Below, one piece after another: positions 31,907 to 42,656 of a DNA stretch of 64,000 bases. The position numbers and the translations under genes were made by a program. Numbering within the stretch: position 1 is the stretch's first letter; the number at the start of each line of letters is the position of its first letter. The stretch covers positions 32,311 through 96,310 of the forward strand of contig JAKCPI010001735.1 of assembly GCA_023213315.1 (NCBI GenBank), written 5' to 3'. Origin of the DNA: Euborellia annulipes. Taxonomy: Eukaryota; Arthropoda; Insecta; Dermaptera; Anisolabididae. The notes beneath the pieces were generated by a model. The model saw only the letters and a list, made by a program, of their open reading frames with translations. It did no database searches and was not told the DNA's origin.

Positions 31907-32954
31907 GCTACGACCAGACCCCGGTGAGATTCAATACCGTCCGTGCATAATTCTAAAGTAAATAAAATGTGTAAATACCATAAAATATTTGATTGTAGAG
32001 CCTATAACTACTAAATGTTTTACATAAACGAGAAACTAACAAAAGAGAATTTCAACTTTTTTTTAATAATGAATTTATTTTCCATATTTTGAGACCGTCA
32101 CATTAGAGGTGGGTTTAATTCACTTTAGAAATCTCTATAATCCGTTCTGTTTAAATTTATGGCTACGGAAGGAGAGAGGCCTATAAATCTTGATTATTTT
32201 TGTTTTCTCCCACTTCATTTATATCAATTATTTTACTGAAAAAAAAATATTAATAAATACTTTTCGTGGTTTCTTCACCCCTAGACAATTTTCCTTAATA
32301 TCAAGAAAAGTATTGAGTGAGATTAATTAAATCATTAATAAATGATAGCACCATTGGTATATTGATGAATTAAGTCGTACGTATAATTGTGACAAAAACT
32401 GAGTAAAAAAAAAATTGATGGCCATAATAACCTATTGAATTATTAAAAAAAAACTTATAGAGGGGAGGGGGGGGCAATATTATTATATACACCCGGGGCC
32501 CGTCAAGTCTGTCTGCGGCCCTGCTAATGACTAATTACTTCACATACTTTTTGGACAGATATTAAGATTTTTTTAAATCTTGAAATTCAAAGTTTAGTCG
32601 AGACTGGAGTGTAAACAGAAACCGAATATCATTTATAAATATGAAAGAAATAAAATTTTACGATTGTCCCGAGAGGGCTTTCAAAGTGGGAAGTAAGCAT
32701 TTTTAGAGATGCGTGTTTCGTTGTGGTTAGAAAGACTATACCGAGAGCGAGAGATACTCGTTGGTAGCCAACCAATATTTTAGAATAAATTTTTCCTTTG
32801 ATGTATTGGAAATTTCGATTGCCGTGAAAAAATCATTTTCTTCCCTTTTACAAAACGATTAGGTTTCTTTCCACTTGAGTGAGTGTGTAGGATTCTCATT
32901 TTTTTTTCCTTTTGCTCTTTTTCGTTTTTTTTAACCCTCCCCCTCCTTCCACAG
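31907..32954. other. Low-repeat stretch
   Basis: A possible hAT-like end (CGGCCCTG|CTAATGAC near 32515-32531) with a poly-G partner near 32467 lacks a left terminus. 32660-32950 is GC-richer unique DNA, ending in the pyrimidine tract of the next exon candidate. Confidence 0.35.
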
Positions 32955-33131
32955 TGTCCTCTTAAAGGGCTCAACAAGAGAGATCTGGGTCATTGAAGGG
33001 GCCTTCTCGTTAATCTTTTACGATCTGCTTAGTTTAATTGCAATCCAAACGTTTGCCAACTACCATAAGACAAGTGCTCTGATGATATTTTATGGCACTT
33101 GCTCAAATGGTTTTACCCTTAGATGATTATG
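32955..33131 (+). other. Candidate internal exon (177 nt)
   Basis: A long pyrimidine tract (about 32895-32950) ends CCTTCCACAG|TGTCC, and 177 nt later ATTATG|GTAAGTG is a consensus donor. G+C is higher than in the flanks. One frame from the acceptor is open for 56 codons (starting VLLKGSTREIWVIEGAFSLI), with a stop at 33124-33126, only five bases before the donor. The other frames stop early. An exon whose stop sits just before its donor could be a UTR exon, a poison exon, or part of a non-coding RNA. The protein is not recognised. Confidence 0.38.
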
Positions 33132-33449
33132 GTAAGTGAAAGACAAGAATAAAAAAAGTAAAAAACCGAATAATAAATTAATTAGTGGTTTTAAAAGGTC
33201 TGAGGAGGAGGCATATATCAAAATTTTCATAGATAAGAAAAACATTAATTTGCTGATACAGTAGGCCTGTACTGATTTTTTTTAAATTGTGCAAATCCCG
33301 AGGAGCAGTAGTAATTTTTCTACGTCAAGATCCAAGGGTCAGGCGCTTATAGCCCTGACTATATTTTTTTTTTTCTAAAGATTGAGAATTCGTTGCTACT
33401 TATTTGAGATTTAAATATATTTTGCTACAGGACTGGAAGCTAACCAGTG
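33132..33449. other. AT-rich stretch
   Basis: Nothing was recognised between the exon candidate and the hAT-like MITE. Confidence 0.45.
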
Positions 33450-33673
33450 CAGTGGCGTAGCGGGGGGGGGGGGGGGGGGTCCCCCCCCCCCCCTTCCCCG
33501 GGGGGGGTGTAAAAAAAAAAATGGTGGTTGTTTTTTTTTTTTTTTATTTTTTTATTAATAAATTTTTTTTTATAGTAAATAATTTTTTTTTTTTTTTTTT
33601 TTTTTATTTTTTGTTGGTGGGGGGGGGGGGGGGGGGGGTGGGGCGGGGGGCGGGGGGGGCGCGCCCCCCCCCC
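33450..33673. mobile_element. hAT-like MITE, interior reduced to homopolymers
   Basis: Duplication AACCAGTG at 33442-33449 and 33674-33681 brackets the element. The left end is CAGTGGCGTAGCGG, but the right end has been replaced by a C tract. The interior is almost only runs of G, C, T and A. This may reflect consensus error in homopolymers as much as biology. Confidence 0.7.
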
Positions 33674-34427
33674 AACCAGTGACATTTAGATCATTAAGGC
33701 ATTTCTTCTCTCTCTCTCTCCTCAGGGGGGGAACGAATTTGAATAGGGGGGGAGGAGAAAAAAAATTTTTTAGTAAATTAAAATAATTTAATATGTTCAA
33801 ATAGTATAAAACAAATATACTATAAAGCTTTAAAAATTTTAAATAAAATCACAATTTTAATAAAATTAAAATTAAAAAAAATTTAGAAATTATACTATAG
33901 GGTCTACCTGGTATATAAAATATTTTTGGAAAATAATGAATTTCTTACTCTTTTAGTTTTTACTTTCTCTTTTTAGATTTTATTTTTAAATAGTAAAAAT
34001 GTATCATTTTTAAAAATAAATGAAATAAAAAAGACATATTGCCCCCTCCTATAGGATGTCAGGGGGGGGGATGTACCCTTGCCTCCCCCAGTTCCGGCGC
34101 ATATGCTCTCTCTTTCTCTTTTTTTTTTTTTAATTATCCAAAAAATGTGTCCATGTACATGACTATCAAACATAAAATATTTTCTAATTAGTCGAATAAT
34201 CATCATGGGAACAACAAAACAGACAAATTGATTTAATCAACTCGGAATAAAATTTACAAACAAAAGTAAAATTATGAATGAGATAATGAATGAAGGACAT
34301 TTTCTGGGACCATGTAGTGCATATTACATGCTATATAAACTATTTTTACTTTTTTATACATCATTTCAAAATATTTCCAGAGAGAAGACAAATCCTCATT
34401 TGAAGTACAATTCTAAATTAGAAGAAT
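33674..34427. other. Homopolymer-rich stretch
   Basis: G runs at 33725-33731 and 33747-33754, and G/C runs at 34043-34095, in AT-rich DNA suggest a further degraded MITE. No paired termini were found. The proline-rich open frames here are artefacts of poly-G. Confidence 0.35.
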
Positions 34428-34520
34428 TTTTTTTTAATACTCTTCGGCATATTAGGCCATCCAGATTTTAAACGTTACTAAGAATTTTATTGGGGTCCAG
34501 GCTTTCATCCAAATGATGGG
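34428..34520 (-). mobile_element. SINE-1 relic
   Basis: TCTTCGGCATATTAGGCCAT and GGGGTCCAGGCTTTCATCCA followed by AATGATGG match the complement of the SINE-1 module and the 3' side of its hairpin. Strongly diverged. Confidence 0.5.
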
Positions 34521-35139
34521 GGGGGGGGGGAAGAATTAAAAAAGAAAAAGTATTTTGAAGGCTTTGAAGAGAACAAAATTTACTCCCTTTGGGACTGTCC
34601 CTCTTGCTTAAATTAAGTTTCACGTCACTAGGTACTAATTAGGAAAAGTATTTTGAAAGTTTTTAATATTTTTCTTTTTTTTTTTTTAAACTAAAAGAGA
34701 TAGTCTAAAGAAGTAATAAAAAAAATATTAAGTAGAGTTAGAAAAAAAATAAGAGTGTGGGTAATTTACACAACTTTTATTAGAAAAGTTTTCCTATATA
34801 GAGAGAGAGAAAGAGAATAATTAATCAACTATAAATTGAAAAAAATTATCTTGGAAATAGGCTAGGCAAATTTATTTAGGCCTACTATTATTATTAGGAT
34901 ATTAGTATGTTGATATATCATAAACTCATTTATTTTGAAATAAAAATCTACATATTTTCTCAAAGAGAATTTGTATCAAGAAAAGGAAAAAAAAACTTGT
35001 TATCTTTCACAAAAGTGAGTTTATTTTTTTGTCTCTTTTCTGTATATTGATGAATCGATTGAAGAAAAATAAAGTGATTTTTTACTTTTTTTAATAAAAT
35101 TCATATTCTGACTTTTTATTAATATTTTCAGCTTTGTTA
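34521..35139. other. AT-rich stretch
   Basis: A short (GA) run lies at about 34800-34815. No element or exon was recognised. Confidence 0.45.
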
Positions 35140-35813
35140 ATTCTGTTGTGACTGGTAGCACACAACTTTCTCTACTTTCGTAAGAGAAAGTTGTGTTCTG
35201 TGCTTGTCACACCAGATTTTTTTTGTCTCTTTTGTATATTGATGACGTATATTTAGTTTCTGACATTAGGGTACATTTGAATACAAGATGTAAATTTTTT
35301 TTTTTTATTTATTTATTTTTAATGTAAAATTTATAAGTATGGGAAAATATTTATATTTTGTTACCATGACAGTCATTTCTCCTATCTTTCTTATGAAGTA
35401 CAAGAGTAAAGTGTGCTTCATAAGATTTCGAAGGCAAAATGAGAATATACATTTTAAAGAGCTAAAAACTAATTGATTTTTGAATTTTAATCAAAATCAT
35501 TGGAGCGAATTTTGAGCAAATCGAAAAAAAGCTGAAAAAGTACATCAGTAAAGTACTAGTACTCTTTAGGCGATTTTGATTAAAATCTTATTTTCATGCC
35601 TTTGTGTCTAACTTAAATATAGAATTTCAACTTCCTAGCTCAATTCCTTCATGCTTTAAATTGAACCCAGACAGACAGACCATGCCGCGAAAACCACTTT
35701 TTTCAGGGAACCTCAAAACGTGTATATCCATCAAAATCTCGACATCGAATTTTTGACATTAAACCAATACTTTCTCTCTATATATATTAACATTTATAGG
35801 TAAGAGAAAGTAA
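35140..35813 (-). mobile_element. TH element, complete short subtype
   Basis: From left to right: hairpin (..TTGTGACTGGTAGCACACAA ... TTGTCACACCAGATTTTTTT), ACATTTGAATACAAGATGTA, the TTACCATGACAGTCATTTCT block, AAAGTACATCAGTAAAGTAC, a short CAGACAGACAGAC tract, and the 5' hairpin ending TAGGTAAGAGAAAGTAATAA. It is about 670 bp and lacks the 330-bp block of the long subtype. Confidence 0.9.
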
Positions 35814-35966
35814 TAAAGAATAGATGATTCAAAAAACTCAACCGGAGTATGATAATATCGAATGAAATTAATAATTTATGAGTTTAAAGAGTGAATCAGA
35901 TCAAATTTTGAAAAAAGCATGAGACTTTGAAATCAAAAAATAGAGTTTAGTTAGAAGAAGGGGACG

Positions 35967-36210
35967 GGAGCTTTCCCGGGAACAGCAGACAGGTGAATAT
36001 TTATATTTTGTTGCCGAAGTTTCGAGTTTTTGTCTCTTCATTCTCAGGGCAAGCAAAATTGTCAGAAACAGATGATTCAATACTGCACCACCTGTACTAA
36101 ATTCTGACAATTTTGTTTGCCCTCGGATGCAGCGACAAGCACTCAAAACGTCGGCAACAAACTATAAAACTTTTTTATTTCACCTGTCTGCTGTTCCCGG
36201 GAAGGCTTCC
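35967..36210. repeat. Long palindromic element (IR-E)
   Basis: Arms of about 105 bp (35967-36072 and 36104-36210) share TCCCGGGAACAGCAGACAGG. Each contains a GTTGCCGA(A/C)GTTT(C/T)GAG box and the GGGCAA(G/A)CAAAATTGTCAGA block. The arms differ by several substitutions and indels. No ORF. Confidence 0.75.
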
Positions 36211-36737
36211 ATACCATTCTTTTAATTAAATATCTACAGCTATTCAATTTTATTGTAGAGTTTCAATTTAATATTATTCAATCAGTTTAATAGTTTTAAA
36301 TTTGAAAAATGATAGCAACCAATCCTAGCAGTTCTTGATTATCTCAAAAAGACAGAGGTACCTAATATGTATTTATGAATAAATTTCATTCAACAAATCA
36401 AAATAAAATTTTCATAGTTTAATCTGCAAGGAAAAAGAAAATAAAATCTTTCACAGATATAATAATTTTTTCCCCTTCCTAGATATGTAATTTATTATTC
36501 AAGGCACTTATTCTCTTCTCTCCAGAAATACAAAAAAATAATTAATTAAAATAAACTATAGGAATTAAAAATTCACGATAAAAAAAAAATTTCCTTTGCT
36601 TTCAATTATTCTTTGGGGAAATTATCTGTTTGAAAATAATAGAATCTTAGATGTGAACAAATAAAAGATGTAGATTGAATCTTTTAGAAATAAAAAGGAA
36701 ATCTCCCTAAGGAATAGTTTAGATTTGACTCTCGTTC

Positions 36738-36942
36738 AGTCAGAAAGAGAAAGGAGAGAAGGGGTGAGTGGGAGAATACAAAGCACCTGGAATTAGTGTT
36801 TGTCAATGAGGAAGCAAGCAGACTAAATACAAATACAAACATAATCTGTTTGTGAGTAAAGAGCTTCGAAATCTATTTGAAGCTAATTCAATCTCATCTG
36901 AAAATTATTGACTTTGCCAACAGTAGCAGCTAGATATACAAG
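36738..36942 (+). promoter_or_regulatory. Candidate transcription start and first exon
   Basis: TCGTTCAGTCAG at 36733-36744 fits the arthropod initiator TCAGTY. The following 205 nt are GC-richer than the flanks and end ATACAAG|GTGAGG, a good donor. A 6-codon upstream reading frame begins at the ATG near 36808. No TATA box or downstream promoter element was identified. A TH element begins 52 bp after the donor, in the would-be intron. Support is by pattern only. Confidence 0.28.
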
Positions 36943-36993
36943 GTGAGGATCTTATTAAAAATGACATTGTAAAAGGAAGAAAATTTTTTTATT

Positions 36994-37810
36994 TTTTTAC
37001 TTTCTCTTACCTATATGAATATGTTAATATACATAGGCACCATTTAGAGAGAAAGTATTCAATTTTAAGCATGAAGGAATTGAGCTACGAGGTTGAAATT
37101 TTATATTTTTAAGTTAGGCACCTCCCTAGAACGTGAAAATAAGCTTTTGAACAAATTCGCCCAAAGAGTACTAGTACTTTGCTGATGTACTTTTTCAGTT
37201 TTTTTTTTTTTGATTTGCTTTAACGATTTTGATTAAAATTCAAAAATCCATTATTTTTTAGATGCTCTTTAAAATGTATATTCTCATTTTGGCATTGAAA
37301 TTTTCTGAAGGCCACTTTACTCTTGTACTTTATAGGAAAGATAGCAAAAATGGTTGCCATGGTAACAAAATATAGATATTTTATAAACATTCACACTTTT
37401 TTCTCACACTCACACACACATTCACATTCACACTGTCTTTTCGGCAACTCAGGCCATTTAAGACATTTACGATAACCGTTATTGATTTTAATATACATAT
37501 ATGGGGTCCAGGCATTCCTATTTAAGCCATTTGGTATCCAATTGGCTTAAATAAAATCATCGGACTGCCTGGGGTCCGAACCCGCGACGTTTGGTATACG
37601 AGGTTAGCACGCTAACCTCTACACCAAGCCCCGAGGGCAGATATTTTTCTATTTATAAATTTTAATTTTTGAATTCAAATGTACCCTACTGTCGGAAACT
37701 AAATATATCTCAACACAAAAAATCTGGTGTGACAAGCACAGTACACAACTTTCTCTTTCTGAAGGGTAAGAGAAAGTTGTGTGCTGTGCGACCAGTCACA
37801 CCAGATTTTT
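36994..37810 (+). mobile_element. TH element, short subtype, with nested SINE
   Basis: The 5' hairpin (TTTACTTTCTCTTACCTATA) and body run to the GGTTGCCATGGTAACAAAAT block. A SINE-1 interrupts it, then the copy resumes at ATTCAAATGTACCCTACTGT and ends in the 3' hairpin at GTCACACCAGATTTTT. The GTCTG microsatellite block is absent here. Confidence 0.9.
37383..37638 (-). mobile_element. SINE-1 nested in TH, 9-bp duplication
   Basis: AGATATTTT at 37374-37382 and 37639-37647 flanks a 256-bp copy. Minus strand: GGGGCTTGGTGTAGAGGTTA head, GGGTTCGGACCCC, hairpin, module and GTGTGAGTGTGAG tail. It inserted after this TH copy was already in place. Confidence 0.92.
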
Positions 37811-39441
37811 AAGGTTTTTCTCACTTTTTTAAAAATCATTTCACTTGGTTGCTTAAGCGTTCGAAACAGCTAATGGTCATGTCCTGCTTTTTTTCCTCAT
37901 CCCACGAGAGCATCCCATGCACGATTGGTCTCTCTCTCTCTCTCGCTCTCCTCCTGTGGGATTCCATTAGTCGCCAAAGTGCGACGCGTCCAACCCCCTT
38001 GGAATAAATAAATAAATTGTGCGCTCTCCTGCCTGATAAACAGCCATTTTAGAATTTTTTTTTCTTCCTTTTCCCAAAATCTACTTTAATTAATGTTGTT
38101 TTGAGGTGAATAGATTTCGTTTGGAATTCATGAATTTATTTTTTTTTTTTCGTTTTCCTCTCAATTCAAGCGAATTAAAAAAAATGACAATATTCTCCCA
38201 CTAAAAATATTTTATACTTTATTATTAGAATAAATAATTATGCTAATATTTAAAATGAAATTCAAACCTTTATTTGCAATGGAAATATATTTTTCAATAT
38301 GATGAATAGTTATAAATTTTTAAATTGAGTTAACATAACAATCTGGTGTTTATCTATAATAGGAGTATTTTTTGAATGTTTGCATATCACAATTTTATCT
38401 TGATAGATGACATTTAAACATTATCAATACTAACTGATGTGTTAGTTTATTTTATACAAAAGGTTTTTCATACAAAACTTCTATCAAATCCTTGAAAGAT
38501 TTTGACAGTCGATCTAGTTAACTTTATAAAATAAATTTTTGAAAAGGAAGGCAGAGGTGGAAATTCTCCGAGATAAGAAGTTTTGGCTTTATTATTAATT
38601 CCCTATAATCGAGTAAATTTAGGCTATAACGTCTTATCACTGGAAATTTTATTGTGTCCTGTTTTGTCTGCCACTCTACTTTTCAAAGTTAGCATCCCAT
38701 TCATAGTAAAATTTACTGACTTAATGAATTTTTTTATTTATTTAGTGTCAAAAAGAAACAAAATATTTCACTCAAAAAGTTATAGTAATAAACAAAGTTA
38801 GCCTTCAATTTCAACCAATCTATTGTAGTAGTTTAAATTATAATAATATACTAGACGCGAGGTATGTGCCTTCGTGCACAAAAGGTCCTCGAGTTAACAA
38901 ACGGGGATCCCGAAAGGAAATAATAATAATAATAATAATAATATAAAAAGTCACAATTCTAATATAAATTGGACCGCAGCTTCTATCACAACCAATGTAT
39001 ATTTTGTTATCGGTAAATTCCATATACCGTTAATTCCATTTTATACAAAGCTTTTCAAAATAGAGGTAGAAGAAAAAAAATTACTCTGATCGACAGTAAA
39101 AAAAGGATGATCATAAAAACTTTTTGTTAGGAAATAAATTCTGCTTGAAAATGGACAATTTCTCAAACCCAAAGCGACTCAGTGTGAAAGGTTATAAATA
39201 AAATAAAGTTGATTTTAAAATTTATAAGCATCTGTATTGTATACGATAAGCAATTGAAGCAAATATAAATTAGATCGGACATTGGAATGTCGAATAATTA
39301 TACAAATAAAATTAAAAGATGCGGGTTTACTGGGCATGTAGGTGAGGTTCCACGATATGGCCAGTCAAAACAATAATAATATAAGTTGAGTAGTGGAGGT
39401 AGATTCAAGAAATCTCGGCCTGAGTATTTGACTATCCCAAT
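37811..39441. other. Low-repeat stretch
   Basis: 37850-38000 is unique and GC-richer, with a CT run and GTGCGACGCGTCC. A (TAA/AAT) run lies at 38921-38943. No exon is convincing. The rest is AT-rich. Confidence 0.4.
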
Positions 39442-39639
39442 TAGGGTTTGGACACCGGTGGAAACCGAAACCGGTAAACCGGTTTTTTAGCTAATTTTCA
39501 AAAACCGAGAAACCGAGTTTTTCCCGAAAAACCGAATTCGGTTTTTTTTTTTTTTTCTTCAGTAATAGGCTACTTGTATTCAAATTATAAAATAGCCCGT
39601 GTTCCGTGACTCAGAGAGAAAACATTATTAGCTTCTAGT

Positions 39640-39775
39640 GGCTTGGGATTTCGGGTTCGCTTCCCGTTCCAAGCGAGAAAAATTTATTTCATTTGAATTG
39701 GCTAGCAATCATTTGAAATAAATAGTGATGGGGTCTAAATGGCATTAGATACCGAAAAAGACCTTAAACAAATTT
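39640..39775 (+). mobile_element. SINE-2 copy nested in hAT-like element
   Basis: TCGGGTTCGCTTCCCGTTCC gives a B-box-like head. CATTTGAATTGGCTAGCAAT with CATTTGAAATAAATAG forms a hairpin. The module TAAATGGCATTAGATACCGA then AAAAGACCTTAAA completes it. Confidence 0.75.
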
Positions 39776-39825
39776 AAAAAAATTATAAATTATTTATTTT
39801 TCCCCCTTTTTTTCCAATACTCCAA

Positions 39826-40070
39826 TAATCTATATATAATAATAGCGGAGTGTCTGTCTGTCTGTCCGTCGACTATCTCGTTCTCTTTGACCAACTTTTT
39901 ACATTGGAATGACGGAAATTTTGCAGTCTTATAGAGGACTTTATGGAGTGTCCAGGAAAAATACTCGGGTCCCAAAATTCCTAGATTTTTTTGAGTTATG
40001 AATTCCTAAAGTTACGATTTCTCCCATAGGAAATACGAGAGAAATATTTATGTATTTTTTGTATTCTATG
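39826..40070 (+). mobile_element. GTCTG-headed repeat, 5' part
   Basis: GTGTCTGTCTGTCTGTCCGT, then TTGGAATGACGGAAATTTTG, a GAGGACTTTA block and CCAGGAAAAATACT. This is the same order as in 22090-22260, without the GC-rich tail. Confidence 0.5.
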
Positions 40071-40132
40071 AATGTAAACAAATCCTCAAGCAGGCATTGG
40101 ATTGAAATAGTAGGCTGGTAATAATAATTTTC

Positions 40133-40320
40133 TTGGGTTCGGACTCACGCAGTCCGATTATTTTTATTTTGGATACCAAATGGCTTAAATAAGAATGGCT
40201 GGACCCCCAATAGATATATTCATTAATAGCGGTTATCGTTTAAAGTCTTATATTGCCTAAGTTGAAGGAAGAGAAGACTGTGTGAATGGGAAAAAAAGTG
40301 AGTGTTAAAAAAAAAAAAAA
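40133..40320 (+). mobile_element. SINE-1, 5'-truncated
   Basis: Begins inside the B box (TTGGGTTCGGACTCACGCAG), keeps GGATACCAAATGGCTTAAAT and the TATTGCCTAAGTTGAAGG module, and ends in a GTGTG/A tail and A run. Nested in the AACCGG element. Confidence 0.8.
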
Positions 40321-40444
40321 TGGCGGTGCGTTCAAAATAGATTCAGGTGTTGAAAAAAAAAACGGTTTAAAAGTTACCGGTTTTCCGCTTTGTAAAAAAC
40401 CGAAAAACCGGTTTTCAAAATTTTCCGGTTTTTTCCAAACCCTA

Positions 40445-40796
40445 ATCCCAATGAAGAGAATGAATGTCCTCGAAACGTCGACAGCAAAAATGCTCTTGTA
40501 AAATAGGCCTTATTCCGTAAAATTATAAATTAAATAATTAGAAGTAAACGAAACCAAGTATGCTGGGTCGATAGTATTAAGGTAGTATTAAATAATTAGA
40601 AATTTCCTGAAATAGATTCGAGTTTTTTAAGTTTGACTTGAAACATCAACTCTCAAGTAAAGGCGGCTACACTCGTACATAACTGCAAACTTGACAATCA
40701 TGCATGTGCAATATTTTTGTACCAGCATGTACAAATTCCATTGGGCACCACACGAAATAAATTAATATATATTAAATATTAATAGATATCAAATGT
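40445..40796. other. AT-rich stretch
   Basis: It begins with CCTCGAAACGTCGACAGCAA (40469-40488), a partial copy of the GAAACGTCGAC module immediately outside the hAT-like element. Nothing gene-like was seen. Confidence 0.4.
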
Positions 40797-40963
40797 GCCC
40801 GGGAGCCATGGTTTAGTGAGGAGAAAATAGCCCCCCCCCCCGGCAGGCGGGGTTTTCCTTCCCCCCTTAAGAAAAAAAATTTTTTTTTTTTTTTTCCTAA
40901 AAACATTTTAAAAAATAAGGGGGGGGGGGGAATGGGTCAAAAAAAAAAAAAAAAAAAAAAAAA
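40797..40963 (+). mobile_element. SINE-like insertion with 13-bp duplication, interior degraded
   Basis: AGATATCAAATGT at 40784-40796 and 40964-40976 flanks 167 bp. The segment starts GCCCGGGAGCCATGGTTTAG (tRNA-like start, A-box-like TGGTTTAGTGAGG) and ends in about 28 A. Between them are long runs of C, T and G. The insertion is certain. The interior may be mis-sequenced or eroded. Confidence 0.7.
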
Positions 40964-40976
40964 AGATATCAAATGT

Positions 40977-41914
40977 CAAGACGTCTATAAAATGACGAAG
41001 ACTTTTGCTTGCTCAAATATGCTTGTGCATGATTAAAATTGAATCGAGTATCAAGCGGCTTGCACAATTAAAATGCTTGTGGAAAATTATTTTACAGACG
41101 CTATACAGTAGTTTGCTTGTACAAAATCCAAGAAGTAATAATATTAATATTAGAAAAAAGTAAGAGTCAGCCAGGTGGTGTGGAAAAGGCGGAGAAAATC
41201 AAAAAGTGTCGTAAAAGTAAATAAAAATGGGAATAAAATAAGGAAATAGCTATAAAAAATACTAATATGAGTATGAGAACGAAGATGACCTATATTTTAA
41301 CCGAAAGTGAACTACTGATCCCTGTGAGGTGAGAGAATTATAGGAAGGGAAGGGTATATCATTTTCTAAATACCTTTTCCTTTTTAAAAAAGATGAAATT
41401 TTTGTAGGTGAAAGATTTAATTAGTAAGATGAGGTGACAATCGATTCAAAAGAATCTTAAGGTTAGTAAATATAATTTATATTTATTAAAGCTATACACT
41501 GGAAGCTGAAAAGAACAAAGCAAGTGGAAAAGAAAGTTTATCAACTTTTCAATTAAATAAAATTTCTTTTACAAATCTGTCAGCAAAGTGAATGATGAAT
41601 TCACTGAAAGTCTCACACTCTTTAGCTATATTTATAAGCTTATATTTTAATTTCAAACTTTGAAAGAGAATTAATTAAATTTTTGTTTGACTTATTGGGA
41701 GTGAGATCGTTTCTTTTATAATTGAAAAAAAAATCTCTTCACGTTTGGCGTCGATTTGCCAGGGAAATATTCAATATTAAAAGTTATTTGATTATTATTA
41801 TGGTAAACAAATATCGAAATAAAATTGAATTTTTTTTTAATAAAAAATATTGTACGTATAAAACAAATAGGTGGCCAAAAAGATGGAAAGAAATCATTCA
41901 TTGTGAACTTTAAA
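40977..41914. other. Low-repeat stretch
   Basis: No recognised repeat. Two overlapping opposite open frames at 41716-41943 have AT-driven composition and no splice signals. Confidence 0.4.
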
Positions 41915-42656
41915 GAATCTGGTGTGACTAAACAACAACACAACTTTCAATTACCGAATGTAACAGGGGCGGATTAAAGGAGGGGGGGGCGAGGGGCGAT
42001 CCCCCCCCCCCGAGAAGAAATTCAAAACGTTATAAAAACTAGTAATCTAAAGAAATTATGATTTCCGCTCTTTAATTTCAATTGAATTTGTTACCAATCA
42101 ATTTAAATAAATAGGAAAGGAGTCTAAATGGGCATAGATGCCGACAAAATCCTTAAATAAAAAAAATAAATAAAAAACCGCCCCCCCCGACAAAATTGCA
42201 TTAATCCGCCACTGGAATGTAACAACTTTCTCTTATCTTCGGTAAAGGAACCTTCCTATCTTTCCAATGAAGTATAAGAGTAAAGTGTGCTTCAAAAGAT
42301 TTTAAGGGCAAAATGAGAATATACATTTTAAAGAGCATCTAAAAATTAATAGATTTATGAATTTTAATCAAAATATTTGAAGTGAATTTTGAGAAAATAG
42401 AAAAAAAATAAACTGAAAAAGTACATCAGTAAAATACTAGAACTCTTTGGTCGATTTTGTTCAAAAGCTTCGTGTAACGTGCCAAGTGGGTGCCTAACAT
42501 AAACATAAAATTTCAACCTCTTTTCGTTTTTGAGTTATTTTGTTCACAAAAACCGCTTTTTTGGACTCAGGGGACCTCAAAACATGTATTTCCATCAAAA
42601 TTTTAACACGAATCAAATAATTTCTCTATATACATATATAGGTAAGAGAAAGTAAT
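41915..42656 (-). mobile_element. TH element interrupted by a hAT-like MITE
   Basis: AATCTGGTGTGACT opens a degenerate hairpin that is split at 41964-42214. After the insertion the copy continues AACTTTCTCTTATCTTCGGT, the body CTTTCCAATGAAGTATAAGA, and the 5' hairpin ending ATAGGTAAGAGAAAGTAATA. The microsatellite is missing. Confidence 0.88.
41964..42214 (+). mobile_element. hAT-like MITE with exact 8-bp duplication
   Basis: GAATGTAA at 41956-41963 and 42215-42222 flanks CAGGGGCGGATTAA ... TTAATCCGCCACTG. Subterminal G and C tracts plus a SINE-2 3' module (TAAATGGGCATAGATGCCGA) lie inside. It is the best-preserved copy of the family at 8406 and 11892. Confidence 0.9.

Larger units (their letters stand above)
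39442..40444. mobile_element. hAT-like element with AACCGG-rich arms
   Basis: An 8-bp duplication ATCCCAAT (39434-39441 and 40445-40452) bounds termini TAGGGTTTGG and CCAAACCCTA. Next to each end are repeated AAACCGG/CCGGTTTT phrases (39455-39545 and 40360-40430). The middle is filled by three other insertions (SINE-2, GTCTG repeat, truncated SINE-1). No transposase. Confidence 0.75.

Noticed and set aside
33440..33800. Proline/glycine-rich open frames
   Set aside because: They are translations of G and C homopolymers within a MITE and its flank.
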